DNA of 64,000 nucleotides from Onchocerca lupi (GCA_028564675.1 JAOVVO010000284.1:31536-95535); one strand, 5' to 3'; shown: positions 1-12,966, counted from the stretch's first letter. Made by a program: numbers and translations. The notes: generated from the letters alone by a model not told the origin.

Positions 1-120
1 TTAATAGATTTAGTAAGTAGAAATATGAAATTTGCTTCTGCATTTGAATGAATATGCAAAAAGAATTACTGATGTAGTTATAATCAAACTTCATGCTGTT
101 CAAATTACCAGAATTACATG

Positions 121-480
121 TCATTTGCGATAAAAAATGGATGAGGATATCGCTAGAATATCGCTAGTATATCTGAATAGCGTATGATCATTCTTCGATT
201 TCATATAATGCTGTATGACTTGTTTCATTTTAATTATATAATTATATAACACGTGATTCGAACGTTCATTTGCTACAATGCGAGAATTATTCAATTTTTG
301 GTCTTTTTCTGCAACTAAAACTGATGGAATAATTTTTGCAACATTCGAAATTTTTTGCTTTATCAGATCAACAGGATATTTAAAAATTGAATAATCCAAA
401 GAAATAAAGATGGGATTTTCGCAGAAAAATTTTCTTTTCCATTTGAATAAGATCTTGTTTGCGAATAATGTGAATCTTTG
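121..480 (-). CDS. Open segment, possible last exon of an unrecognised gene
   Basis: An uninterrupted 120-codon frame runs from a TAG directly upstream of base 480 down to a stop at 121. The TAG can itself act as a splice acceptor (cttgctag). A methionine lies at 399, but the frame continues well upstream of it, so this is better read as a terminal exon. A possible preceding exon ends at 559 with a good donor (GTAAGC). It reads in the same phase, contains two Cys and a KITNL end, and would leave a 78-base intron. The translated segment is Lys/Ile-rich, has a FFCENP stretch and no membrane segment. I do not recognise the family. An open frame of this length is notable in DNA this AT-rich but could still be chance or a decayed gene. 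Confidence 0.3.
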   Translation of the reverse strand, partial: QRFTLFANKILFKWKRKFFCENPIFISLDYSIFKYPVDLIKQKISNVAKIIPSVLVAEKDQKLNNSRIVANERSNHVLYNYIIKMKQVIQHYMKSKNDHTLFRYTSDILAISSSIFYRK

Positions 481-483
481 CTA

Positions 484-1700
484 GCAAGAATTACAATTGA
501 TATACTTAAATAAAATAGAAAATTAAATGTCTGAATCTCAGTTCCGCAGAAAGCTTACCAAATTTGTTATTTTTTCAATTCTGCAATCGCTATTATCTCG
601 ATTGCATAAATAGTAATGAGAATTTAGCTACTGGCAAATATCGACCATATTTAGGATAAATGAGGTTGTTTGATTTTTTATTAATTCTTACGGAAGAATT
701 TAAAAGAAATTTCACTAAGGGAATAACAAATTTAAATGGTCTTAGAAGAAATAAAATGAGACATACTTCACTGGCAGAGAAATTATATTGAACTCAAAAT
801 AAAAAATTGCTAGTAGCCAAAACTTTATTGGCATATTTGAAAAAAAAATTATCATACGCACCAAATAAAGCTAATATTTCGAATATTCAATATTTCCCAT
901 AAAATCATAAAACGAAAGGCTCCGAAATACACAGATTTAAAACATTGTTAAAAATTGATTATGTTTTATTTTTAGTTGTAATTTGCACATATTTTAATCA
1001 CAAATAGAGTATTGATTAATTCACAGTTTAAGAATTATCGAGAACACTTTCTGGATAATTTTGAAATATTTTTGAAATTAGAACACAAACATCTTGGAAG
1101 AATGGCTGTAACAAAATTGATTAAAACAATGTTATTCTGTTGACGTATGAGAAATGTGATTGTTTTGATAGAAATTATCTTTGACGGCTAAAGATTAGGA
1201 AAGTTTATTTTATTGGAAATGATCCTTAAGAGTTCTGAATCAAAAATATTTTTCCATTATAAGAAGATGAAAACAAGCGTTTTTATTGTTTGTACAGATT
1301 GAATAACAGCATAAAAAAATAGATAAGTAAATGTTTACATAATCATTTCATAAAATAATGTTTTTACGTTTGGAAGGAAAAAATGATAAACAAGTTTGAG
1401 CAGTTGTTTAAACAGATTTAATAACTAACAGATATCGATATTCGACTGCAAATCAGTGATATAAATATTCTTTAATAATGATGGTATTTCATTGATAATT
1501 GGACCGATTCGCTTGCACCGTTACGAAATCCGGCGAATGTTCTGTAAATTCATGGATTTAGAATTCAAAAGCGCTCATTTCTGCTACAAATTATTCAATG
1601 ATAAGATGATTTCAGTTCTATAATAATATCTAACAAGATTGGAGCTTTATTCGCTTTTGAATGATAATTTCAGTATCTTTGAGTACTTTATCAATATTTC
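484..1700. other. Intergenic AT-rich stretch upstream of the serpin
   Basis: No convincing gene is seen. A second open stretch on the minus strand around 620-700 could belong to the putative gene ending at 121, but I cannot chain it with confidence. The 1500-1700 part is presumably the serpin promoter, but no clear TATA or initiator motif stands out. Confidence 0.4.
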
Positions 1701-1703
1701 AGC
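1700..1703 (+). promoter_or_regulatory. Likely spliced-leader trans-splice acceptor of the serpin
   Basis: The sequence tatttcag ends just before the start codon. No open upstream exon joins to it, so a spliced leader is the likely donor. This is inferred from position only. Confidence 0.5.
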
Positions 1704-3763
1704 ATGAATAATCAAACAATAATTGTCGTGCTATTTCTAATTGCAAGCACTCAAATCGTTTGCATATTCGGACAAATGTATGTAGGAAAATTAAACATTT
1801 CATAAGGAATAATATTTTCAAAGTAATCAAATGGCCTTAGCTAATCTCGCCATTATCAATGTTTTCTTCAGAAATGATATTTTTTTTTTTTTTGCTATAT
1901 CTCCAAATTTAATTTTGCCTATTTTTCTTTATTAAAGAACTTCTTTAGTTCTTTGATGGACCATGCGCAACTCAATTTTACGGCAGGTTTGCTTCAAAAT
2001 TTAGCGCAGAATAACAAATCAATCATCTTATCTCCTATTTCGGTGTCAACTTCACTTTTTATGATTTATCTTGCGGCAGCTGGCAGAACAAAGACACAAT
2101 TGAAAAACGCTCTTGCAGGAAGTAATTACAAAATTTTTAAATTCGAAAAACTGATAAGCAATAATCACGCAAATTGTCTCGAAGTTGAAATTTCGGACAT
2201 CAAGAATGTTATAATTGAAAGAATAGATTTCATAAATGATAAAATGATCATTTCTAAATTAATATGAGAAATCAATTTTTCAGCTGCAAGCGCAAAAGAA
2301 CTTCGATTACACTTTGCTAAGCTACTGGCAAATATGGAAAATGTGGAAAACGAAAATTATACGTTAAGTTTAGCAAATCGCCTTTACGTACAGCAAGAAT
2401 TCCCTAAAAAGGAAAGCTTCAGCAGAATACTTGAACTTTATTACAATGAATCCCTGCGTAACTTCAATAACAGAAGAAAAAATGAATTTGTTAAGGTAAA
2501 ATCAATAATTAAAAACAACAATGATATGAAGAGGGAAAAGTGGGATAAGAAAAAAAATTATCGTTGTTTCTTGAAGTTAATAATTTTCCATCATGAGATT
2601 TATAACCATAAATAATCAGAATTTTTCTCAGGAAGTTAATGAATGGATTTCGAATAAGACTAATAATAAAATTACGAAAATGGTAACAGCGAACAGTATC
2701 AACGCTAACACCAAAATGTTGTTGTTGAATGCAATTTATTTCAAAGGAACTTGGCTTTCACAATTCTTTCCCGAAGCAACTAGACAAGATGATTTTCATA
2801 TTTCTGAAAATAGAACAAAAAAAGTAATATATTTTATGTTATAAATAGACATCTTCAATTATATATCATAGAATTTGTTGCTTAGTTGCAAAATATTTCG
2901 CTGAATAAGTACGTTTCTTCTTCTTTCCTCATTTTTTATTTCTCTTCATTCAGGTACCAATGATGATGAAAACGGATTATTTGATGTATTACGAAGACAG
3001 TTCTGTGAAAGTTATCAGATTGCCTTACGTTGGCGATGAAATAGAAATGGTATTAATATTGCCAAAAATACGCTTCGGTTTATCAAATATTTTGAAAAAT
3101 TTAACGGGCAACAATCTCCTCAAATATATGCATAATGCAACGACGGAACACGCTTACGTAAGCTACCTGTTCAAGTGTAATTGCATTTTTAAACAAGTCA
3201 ATACATCCCAATTCATTATTTAGAAGATTAAATTGGACTTCCAATTGACGATTCTGTTATCTATTTTTGTTTCTTTTATTAGATTCCTTTCTTCAAATAA
3301 GACTAAAACAATTTTGATGTAGCCAATCTAAAATTAGTTTAATTTTAGATCAGATTACCGAAATTCGAGTTGAAAGAAAAACGGAATCTAAGAGAAACTC
3401 TGAAAAAACTTGGCATCACACATGCTTTCAACAAATTCGCTAACTTCACCGAGCTTACGGATAATAAAATTTCTGTTAACAACATCATACATGCAGGCTT
3501 CATTGCGGTTTGTGTGAATTCTCATTAAATGAAAATTTTGACAGAAGCTTTTGATTAATAACTAATTTGAAATTTGAAAAATCATAAATTCATTCATTTA
3601 CTTGCAGGTTGATGAAAAAGGAACAGAATCAGCAGCTGCTACTGTAGTTGAATTTGAAGATCGTTCACTTCCGTCCAAAGAATTCGTTGCTGATCAGCCC
3701 TTCCTCTTTGTAATTGTTCACAATTTGAAGACTATTCTATTCGCAGGACAATTTGTCAACTGA
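1704..3763 (+). CDS. Secreted serpin (serine protease inhibitor), 7 exons, 389 aa
   Basis: Exons are 1704-1777, 1949-2121, 2284-2495, 2632-2823, 2954-3157, 3349-3507 and 3608-3763. All phases agree and give 389 residues, the usual serpin length. The first ~23 residues are a hydrophobic signal peptide ending near FGQ. Serpin hallmarks follow in order: NKSIILSPISVSTSL (s6B/hB), LLLNAIYFKGTW, the MKTDYLMYY strand, a LPKFELKE strand, and the C-terminal hinge EKGTESAAAT, then ADQPFLFVI near the end. The hinge has Gly, Thr and small Ala residues, as expected of an inhibitory serpin. Counting from it places Arg-Ser at P1-P1', which suggests a trypsin-like target. An AG acceptor (atttcag) ends two bases before the ATG, so the mRNA is probably trans-spliced. 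Filarial worms are known to secrete serpins. The target protease and stage of expression are not visible here. Confidence 0.93.
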
Positions 3764-3799
3764 TTCTTCGCATTATTTTTTGTGCTATATTATACATGT

Positions 3800-3805
3800 A
3801 ATAAA
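3800..3805 (+). terminator. Polyadenylation signal AATAAA of the serpin
   Basis: A canonical AATAAA lies 37 bases after the serpin stop codon, the expected place for 3' end formation of a nematode mRNA. Confidence 0.65.
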
Positions 3806-3809
3806 TTTT

Positions 3810-4569
3810 TAGGTCGAATAGCTGCCTTTTCGTCTAATTTACGTCAACAGTCTTTGGAAAATTTTGATATTTGACAAAACTTTGAGTTCTTTAAAATACT
3901 TACACTGCATATGCATTTGAATTAAGCAGAAAAAATATGCGTAAATTTTGTCAGTAGTCTGAAATTCGCCTTCGCGCTAGATTTCAGTCGCTGAATACAT
4001 GCACAATTTATAAAAAGAAACAGAAATCAAGGAGCATTTAGTCCATCTACTACCACCTCCTTATTCTTTTCCTTGTTAACTTCCTCAAAATTTCAATAGA
4101 AACCGAGGATTAAATTTGATTTTTATTAAATTTTTACGTATTAAAACAATGCTTATGCTTTTGCATCAATAGCTCATTTCCCTAATCCTTCTCGTTATTC
4201 ATAATACACAAGCTAATAGCGATATTGATAAAATTACAAAACCGAATTACATCTCCTATGAAGGCATTCGTTCGGTAATTTCACGGAGATTTAGAATACT
4301 CATTGAATATTGCTTTTATATAGAAAAAAGTTTACATTTCTTCTGCTTATTTGCTCCACTAAAAGGAGCTTTTTGGATTCTCTTGAAAAATAGGATTTTG
4401 TAAAATATATAAATCCAAAGGCTTTCAATACGAATATTATTTAATTTTTCAAAAGTCCGTAGAAATATAATTTTTGACGAAAAATATGAAAATCAATCGA
4501 TAATAGTTTTCCATTGCTGAATAGAGGTTAGACTGGATACATTTACTAACAAAATGCGAAGGAAAAAAC
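3810..4569. other. Intergenic stretch, no gene seen
   Basis: AT-rich sequence between the serpin and the Helitron fossil. No open frame or repeat is supported. It may include eroded flanks of the Helitron. Confidence 0.4.
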
Positions 4570-5460
4570 ATTCATCTTGATTAGGATGCACGGTGTACAG
4601 TCTGCCTATCATACTTTCTTTGAATATGCCAGGTTTTCAGTCGAATCGTTCTCCTCGTTTGCGTTGTTCAAATGATTTTCTACTCGCATTCCAGATATAT
4701 AAAACGTAGGCACTTCCGAATATAGCAGTGTTTTCGCAAATGGGTCATTTTGACATAACGTGAAGAAAGTAGTTAAAGCTGTAGCCGGCGGATTCAGAAT
4801 ATTTATTGCACATTTGCATCTGTGAAATAAACGCTTTGTCCATTTTCTAGATGTACTGCCAAGTGAACAACAGCCGGAATTCGTTCATGTATGGGAAATG
4901 AAGAATTCGCCAGACAGCTTCATTGCTGCCTATGTATCTCCAGTCTCATACTGTGCGATTTCATCGATATGTAATACCTTGTTCCTATCATTTCTTTCAG
5001 GCTGTACGCCAAAAACTCGCTGCCTTTGTCCACGCACTTACAAATGTATTTGATCGATTCAACGATGCTAGAGTATTTATGTGCACCTTTATGTGCGCTT
5101 TGTATTTTTTTAATAGCAAAGGCAATATGGAACAACCCAGCGATTATCTATTTAGCTGTTATCATCCCTCACTTTTATGGTTGCTAATTTACCGCCATTT
5201 TCTGTTGATCTTCTTTTGTATAAAGGATATCAATCGTTTCCTGTAATGTATTGGATACTAATGTTCGAGGATATCGTTTACAACATTTTCCGTCTATCAT
5301 GCATGATATTTTGGATTCAGTGTACCGCAAGGTCCATGTATCATATTTTTCGTCACAGTTTCAAACAAATCCTTATCGACGTCGGCATCATGTAATTTAG
5401 AGCATATTGTCGCGAGTTCTGATATCGCGAAACTCCAACAAAATTCGAAACGAATAAATA
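4570..5460 (-). pseudogene. Decayed Helitron Rep (Helitron-like N domain) fragment
   Basis: Read on the minus strand in three alternating frames, the segment follows the Helitron Rep/helicase-like domain in the correct order. First comes KLHDADVDKDLFETVTKNMI followed by HGPCGTLNP (about 5400-5320). Then MIDGKCCKRYP, YPLYKRRSTENGG (about 5240-5200), SIKYICKCVDKG (about 5060-5030), FPIHERIPAVVHLAVHLENG (about 4900-4840), TTFFTLCQNDPFAKTLLYSE (about 4775-4715) and a final YTVHP-like piece near 4600. At least five frameshifts or in-frame stops break it. The usual KYxxKY tyrosine motif has lost its second Tyr (reads IKYICKC). No helicase part or Helitron end is recognised. It is an old rolling-circle transposon remnant with higher GC than its surroundings and no coding capacity now. 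Confidence 0.85.
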
Positions 5461-5690
5461 ACTAAATACATTTCTCATTCAAATTGTAAAACCAAACTTC
5501 TAATTATAACTAATGTTTATAATAATGAATCACTCAACTAATTTTACATTTCTTTAGATTTATTTCACATTTTTTTTTTTTTTTTTTGATTTTATCCATG
5601 TTCACATCTGTGTATTCCTATCACACCGTAATTCCTTTTGTTATCAATCGCTAACCGTACTAAATTTGCATTTTTATTCATATTCAAATC

Positions 5691-5921
5691 TTAATTTTCC
5701 CATTTGAGACCAGCTGCAATGCTTAAACTTGAAAAATTACGGTGTTGCAGGAAATAGCCACAGTCAATGCAGAAATTAGGCTTAGTGAATAAATTCTGTT
5801 CGCTTAAGAAGGCGCGAAGATGCGGGGTGCAGTCAAAAAATTCAGCCCCACACTTACATTTAGTTGTCACGGACGTGATATATAACAAAAAAAAAAAGTA
5901 TGTTTTTATAAAAACACGCAC
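5691..5921 (-). CDS. Possible small secreted Cys-rich peptide, 76 aa
   Basis: A single frame begins with a hydrophobic leader (MRVFIKTYFFFLLYITSVTT) that looks like a signal peptide. It is followed by CKCG, a lone Cys about seven residues later and a CIDCG pair, five Cys in all. The leader is partly created by a T11 tract, which could be a coincidence in this sequence. It lies next to the Helitron fossil on the same strand and could be captured or eroded element sequence. No family is recognised and no splice support is available. Confidence 0.25.
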   Translation of the reverse strand: MRVFIKTYFFFLLYITSVTTKCKCGAEFFDCTPHLRAFLSEQNLFTKPNFCIDCGYFLQHRNFSSLSIAAGLKWEN

Positions 5922-7771
5922 CTAATCGAATGAAAGTTTGTGTCAAAATTTGAAAGCAATTGATGGAAAACTTGCAACGTTTTATAAAGACAAACAAAGA
6001 AAATCTACATTTTTATTTATATGGATGAACAAAAATTGAGCAATCATGAAATTAGAATTGTTGTTTTTCTCATAAATAAAATCCAAATGCATTTCATATG
6101 ATTACGATTAAATATTCAAATATATTTCAATGTATAATCGATTCAAATATACAATGGAAATTTTGCAGTAATAGAAAAGAAATTTTGCAACGAAATCATG
6201 CCATACCAGTATTTTAATCACTCCATCTTTTATTTAACTTTTCAATCTAAATATCGCATCATTATCTTATCATAGTTTTTCTTGTTTTGCATATTCTTTT
6301 GACTTTCTTTGACACGTATAATATCTCCTCGATTTATCAACCATGACATGTCCCACTTATCAACAATCCTTGCTTTCAAATTCATATTCTCAAATTTCAA
6401 TATTTTCGTATTTTATTTCATTGTTCTTCTATATTTTAAACACATACACAAAAAATAAAAGTAAAAAATGATTGGGAAATTTGCTTTTTTTGCAATTTCT
6501 AAAAGATTGACGAAGAGACGAATGAAAGAGGAATTAGTTTACTAAGTAAACATGCCCTATACCTGTTGTCCTTGTCCATCAAATTTGTTTGCTATTAAAA
6601 ATGATGGAATTTTTTACGAAATTCTATATGATGGTTTATTCTACTCATTTCAAATATTTTGATGGATAATTTGCTGAATTATATTTCCACGTAAAAATAA
6701 AATAATTCTCATTCAATTATATCATTCATTCAGTATTACTGCCATCTTTCTCAGTACATATTTTATTTTAATTTCCTACATTTTAATATCTCAGTAATTT
6801 TTTTTGAAATTTATTTTGATCTGAATTAAAGCTAACTGTCACCAACTTATCGTATCAGTGATATATTTTTTTTTCTTTTGTTTTGAAGTTCTAAAGAAAT
6901 GTCAAAGAATTTCTAACTAGCCTAATACTTTGGACTGTTTAAATTATTAGCAATTTTATTTAATTAATGCATTGCATCATGAGCATGTCCCAAAAAGTCA
7001 ATTTTGGTAAGTGGTCATTTTTTGATAAAAATTTATTGACAATTCTTGAAACATGATTATTTTAAGTGATAATTTGAAAATTTAATTTTCAAATTCGATA
7101 AGAAATACTGAATAATGAGTAGATTTAAATTTGCTTCTAAGAAATAAACAAACTTTATAATTAATTAATAAAAATAAATATTTTTGTCGATTGATCGAAG
7201 AAACAGCGAGCTTTTTCATTTCAACAATTCTTATCTACTTCATCGTAATCGTTCATTTAAATGTAAATACTGGCTTATTATATTTACTGCTCTCTGTTTA
7301 TCTTATATTATTTATCAACTTTTCTTATTCATATCATTTTTTTTTTTTTTTTTGATTAAATTCCATTCATATGTCTTATACACATATGAGTGGAAACTAA
7401 TACTAGGAAAGTAAACATCAACGATGTATTTGCTAAAAATTTTAGTAAAAATAATTGAATAAAAATTAATTAAAATGAAAAGCACAAATCGTTGACTTGA
7501 CTGATAAATCATTTTTCTTACCTTATAAGTTTATCTTATTTTATTGCTTTTTTTTTTTTAAATAGAATCTTTGTAATTTTCAGGATTTCCACAAAATCTC
7601 TATCATATTCAAAATTTTTTAACTTGGCAGTTATATAGAAAAAAATTTAAGTTTACTGCGATATATTACTAATTAAAAAAGCTTAGTTTGCTAAATATAT
7701 ATATATATATCCATAATCATTAATTTTTTTATAATAATATCATTTATTGCAATCATTGATTAGACTAATCC

Positions 7772-7856
7772 AACTTATCACTTATTCGAATGACCATGAA
7801 CGATAATCATACATTCAATGATTATCATTCATTATTGTTTGGATAATTGATAAGTT
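7772..7856. repeat. 85-base hairpin, 39-bp stem and 7-base loop
   Basis: The left arm (7772-7810) begins AACTTATCA and ends GATAATCAT. The right arm (7818-7856) is its imperfect reverse complement, with about 29 of 39 positions paired and no gap. The loop is 7811-7817. The size and mismatch pattern resemble a microRNA precursor, but the perfect ends are also what a tiny fold-back MITE would leave. No expression evidence is available. Confidence 0.6.
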
Positions 7857-10800
7857 CATTGTATTAACTCAATTTTTTTTTTTTTTTATTTTCTTCTTTT
7901 CAATTGCTATAATTATAATTCCCGATTATTTCGCATGAAATTTCTAAAACTCAAAAAAAAAAAGAAAAGAAATTTTTTTCCTAAAGTTTTTTTTACACAT
8001 TTTGATGAAATTTTTCATAAATCGACAACAGCAAAATAACAAGTATTAAATCAATGATATTTGATGTTTTTAATTGAAACATATTTGCATGATTAAATTT
8101 AACTTGTAAAAAATATAAGATGAAGTAGATGATGAGCATTATATTAGTTGCTGAACAATATCAAATTTGTAAACAAATATTTTAGCAAAATAAGGATAAT
8201 CTATCAAGCAAGAAGTTATAAAACTTTTTTTTGATGAATAGTGAAAGATTGAATCATTTCATTATAAATAAAGATTTAAGTCTATATAAATAGAAATGTA
8301 AAAATTCGCAATGGCTTATGATATGAAGTCGCAAGTTCTTCACCGATTGCATTGAAATTTTGAAATAATGTCGCAACCGAATAGATGCATGTTTTGTATA
8401 GATACATCTATTTTGTTTTTATATAGATATACCTTGTAACACCTATGATAAAAGTAAATGAACGTAAATTTTTAATTAATAGAGACAGCTCGACTTGCCA
8501 TATGAAGTATGACTGGCAGATTTACAAGAAAGAAATGGAAAAATAGAGAAATAAGTCAGAATTTTTCTTGCAAAACTGCCAATATCTCACCAAAGCATGA
8601 TTATTGTTACTACTATCATTGCCATTATCATCATTATGATTTTATTGCTAGCATTATCATCATCATTACTATTATCAATTCTTATTGTCGGGTTACAAAG
8701 ATTACAATTAGAATAAGGCATAATATTTTTTTCCATCTCGAAGTGAACAAAGAGAAAATATTATTGTGGTCATCAGAAAAAAAAAATTCTCAAAGGCAAT
8801 TTATTTGTTAGCGCAAAATTTTCTATGGGAACGTCCTTCAAAATAATTGACCGAATCACTCACTAACTGTTATCCCTTCCACCAGTCCTATTTTATAGAA
8901 TTATTTACAAAAAATTTCAAAATTTTTATATTTCATCACTTTTTTTTTTTTTTAAATTTATAGTGTGAAATTTACAATTAAAAATTATTTTTAATATGCA
9001 TAAAATTGCGCTCATTTTTTGATTCAATACTATATTTAAATGTAATTTTTCAATTTATTAATTATTGTTAAATTTAGATTATGCAAAATAAGAAATAGTA
9101 ATTTGTAGCATCTTCTTTTTTGCTTAAATCATTAAATTATTCGGAAATTTAGTCTGTTTTGAACATATCGAAATTATGCAGACTAAAAATAGAACGGGGA
9201 ATTAAATTGAAATGAACGAAACTGAATTAAACATTGTTGACCTAAATTAATTTTTAATTGCGATAAAATTTAATGGATTTGAATTATAAAATTTCACTGA
9301 ACTGAACTGAATAGATTTTTTAGTTAATAGTATTTAATTATAATTTCTTCGTTTTTGCCTGTAGCTTTCCTTTCTAATTTTTATTTTTTTATTTTTTTTT
9401 TTTTAGTGATTTTGGGATTTTCAAATTTTCAGTAATGTCTTTGGATGATTTTTCGGTAAAAATTATTTCATTCATTATTCAATTTTTTTTTTCGCTTTTA
9501 TCTGTTAGTTTTATTGTTAATTAACTTTATTCTTAATTTAAAAATTGAAACTTAGCAATATTTGAAAAAGTATTGTAGGTATATTATACTCAATATAATG
9601 AATATTATTGATAGTATTTGTAAATCTTGATTTTCCTTTTTCGTAAATTTTTAAATTACATTAACAAAATAGTTCATTAAAAATTTAATTAATTTTGGTG
9701 AATAAATCATTTAGGATAGAAACTATTGCTGAAAATCTCAAATTTTATTCATTAATAGATGGAAAAGATGAAAATTGACCTTAAAATTTGCAGTTTCTGT
9801 GTGTAAAATTAATCCTTGAATAGTTCTGCTGGAATCAATTAAAAACAATTTTTTTTTTTTTCGAACGATGGCCTATATATTCATAAAAACATCGACATAT
9901 GTTTTATGCCGTTAATTATGAATTTCAAATACATTTAAAATATTTTTTAAAAATACTCGCAAACTGTTCCAGAAAAAATAATTTCATGTTTGAATTCAAA
10001 TTTTCGTGTTTAAGTATAATTAATTTTTGAAAATTTATTATATTACTTAAGGAAAAGAAAATCCGTTAAATTTTTGAATTTTCCTCATGCAAATTATTGC
10101 ATTTCATTTTGAAATTAGAATAAATATTTTAAATTTATTTTAAAAGCAGTAAATTTATTTTCTATTTCCTTCTTCATCCTTTCTAATTTTGATATCACAT
10201 ATTCTTAGAATCGTTAAATTATTCTGGAATCTATTTAATTTTGGAATTATCGGAATTATAAGGACTAAAAAGAAAGCAGTCATTGCAGTTAATTGGTCAT
10301 TTACGATGAAAATAAAAAATTATATATAAATTTATGCATAAAATTCAATAAATGAAATTTAAAATTAAATTAAAAACTAAATGTGCAAGTTATGACAAAA
10401 ATATCATTATCTGTTCTTTACTATTACTATCGTACTCTTTTATTAAATTTTTAAATTTAAACTTTCTTCGTTTTTTTGTTGAAACAAAGTATTTACTTTA
10501 TTTTGTACTTCAAAATTGTTATTTACATGTCTTCAGTCTTCATATATCCATATACTATTAAATCTCCATCAAAATTAATGAACAATCTTGAGTGAAAAAT
10601 AAATAATTATTGCTCGATTGAACAAGATAAATAAAGTGGAATTTAATTAATTTGAATCCTTTCGAGCCTTTAATTTTTGAATGGAATAATTCAATTTCGT
10701 TTTAAATTTTCGACTTTTATTTTAATTATTATTCGCGATGCATTAAAAATAGAATTCTCTGCATTGCTCCATTTAATAATAAATTCATTAAATATGAAAA

Positions 10801-12966
10801 TGTCTTAAAATTAGAAGCGAAAAATTCGTTTCCGCCTCAACAATTTATCCATCATCAATAAATGCTGAATATATTATCGTAAGATTATTGATCTTTGCTA
10901 ATTTCTAATTTTCCTATCAAATTTTTAGTACTAAATTTTAAATTCATTTAAATTATAAACTTGTAAATATTTTCTCATTAAATTTTGGAATTAACGAAGA
11001 AAAAGAAAAACATTTGAAGTCCCTGTATTCATTTAATTGAAATATATGCAAAATTTTGTAATTTATCTTCTCAACATTTCTTTCTCACAATAATTTTTAG
11101 CAAAATTGAAAGAATATGATTAAATGAAATTTTTTTTCTGTGAAACTTTTATTGCACTATTAATTTCCTATTTATAAATAATTTTGTAAAATAAAAATTT
11201 TGCTTATACTAAAAATCATTCAAAAAATAAATTTTTTTTACTTCCTTTTTTTGTTGTATACATATTTAATAATTTCGGCATAACTGAATGAAATGATTGA
11301 TTAAGATTTGATGGAGATTGAAGATTATCAAAAAAAAAAAAAAAAATTGTTTAAAAATTGTAGTTGAAGTAGTAGAAGTGGTAATAATAATGGAAATTGT
11401 AGTAGTAGTAGTAGTCAAAACCACTCGAAATACAACTTCAAATAAAAAATAATTGAAGAGGTTTTGATTGGTTTCATTTTTCAAAATTTTTACATTTTTT
11501 CATTCATTTAAACTTGCAATACTTTTTTTTTTTTTTTTTTTGAGACAAATTTCATGATTTCTTCAATCAAATTTATCGATTCCTTGCTTTTTTTTTTTCT
11601 TTATTCCTGTCAAAAAATTACAAATATAAATTTTTCTTATAAACAATGTATATAATTCGAAATTTATAAAATTTGTAATGAAATAGATGGTTCATTGTGA
11701 AATATGTAATTTATTAGGAATTTTTAATAAATAATTTGAATCAGCTTTATCAAAAATTATCAACAATGAATACTAATTTAGTTAGCATAAGCTAAGTAAT
11801 TATATTGTAGTAATTAATTAATCAATTATTCATCTGTATCAACTTTAAAATGGTGAATTTTATAAAAGGGTTAGTTAATTTAACACGAAAGTTTGATGTT
11901 ATTATGTAATGAACAAATCACTAATTGGAAACGTCTCATTGGTAAACATTAAATTCCACTAATTAATGAAATTTACACTATTTTATTAAAATTTGAACCC
12001 TGAATATCATCAAATAATTTTGATAAAACATTTAAACATCATTATTGTCACAACGCAATTATTTTGTACAGTATTTAAAAAATTGGAATAATTAATATGA
12101 TATTGCATTTTATCTAATTATATATAAAAGTCATTAAAATGCAAAAAAAAAATCGAAAAATACAAAATTCACAAAAAATCCGAGAAAAAAATAACGGAAA
12201 TTTTGTAGTTATGCATTAAAAGCATTTTTTTTTTTTTTTTTTTTTGGCAACATTTATCGTTTAAACTTTTTTGCGAAAAAAAAAATAATATGAACAAAAT
12301 TTTGTTTGAATAATTTGAAATGTTTTTTGTATCCTGAATTAATATATATAGTTTCATTGCATAAAATGATTTCTATTAGTAATGCATATTGTTTTTGAGA
12401 ATAATTTGAGAAGTAATATATTAAAAACAATTTCAAATAACAAGTTTTAAATTATTAAAAAATTTTAAATTACTAAAACTAAATTTAAGCATATTTTCTA
12501 TCAAACAAAATAGGAACCTATGATAATCAATATATTTTTATCAATGTAAAAATTACTCGTTTCACGTTCTTCATACTCTTATATCGTAATGACACTGTTT
12601 ATATTGTTTATCATGATTAACTTCTAAACGCGTTTTGGTTTTTTACAACTCACCAAAAAAAAAAAAAAAAATGTGAGAAAAGTGCAATACTTTTGGGATC
12701 TTATTTCAGATTTTATCAGTTACTAAGATTTTTCTTTTTTCTTTTTTTTTTTTTTTTTTTTAAAATAAGAAAAAAATTTTTGGTAAATTCAGAAAACGCG
12801 AAAAAATTGAATCATTAATCTTGTTATCAATTTCATGTCTTGTCTTTTGAGCTATTATCGTTTGATTCTTTAACTTAAAAAAAATTAAAATTCTTGACTT
12901 ATTTTCCAATTTTTAATTTATTATTATCTTCTTTCTTTCCTTTTTCTATTAAAATTCTCTTTGTTG

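Noticed and set aside
8509..8811. 100-codon plus-strand frame
   Set aside because: The central Tyr/His/Ile-rich part is produced by an ATC/ATT simple repeat, and no signal or family features are present.
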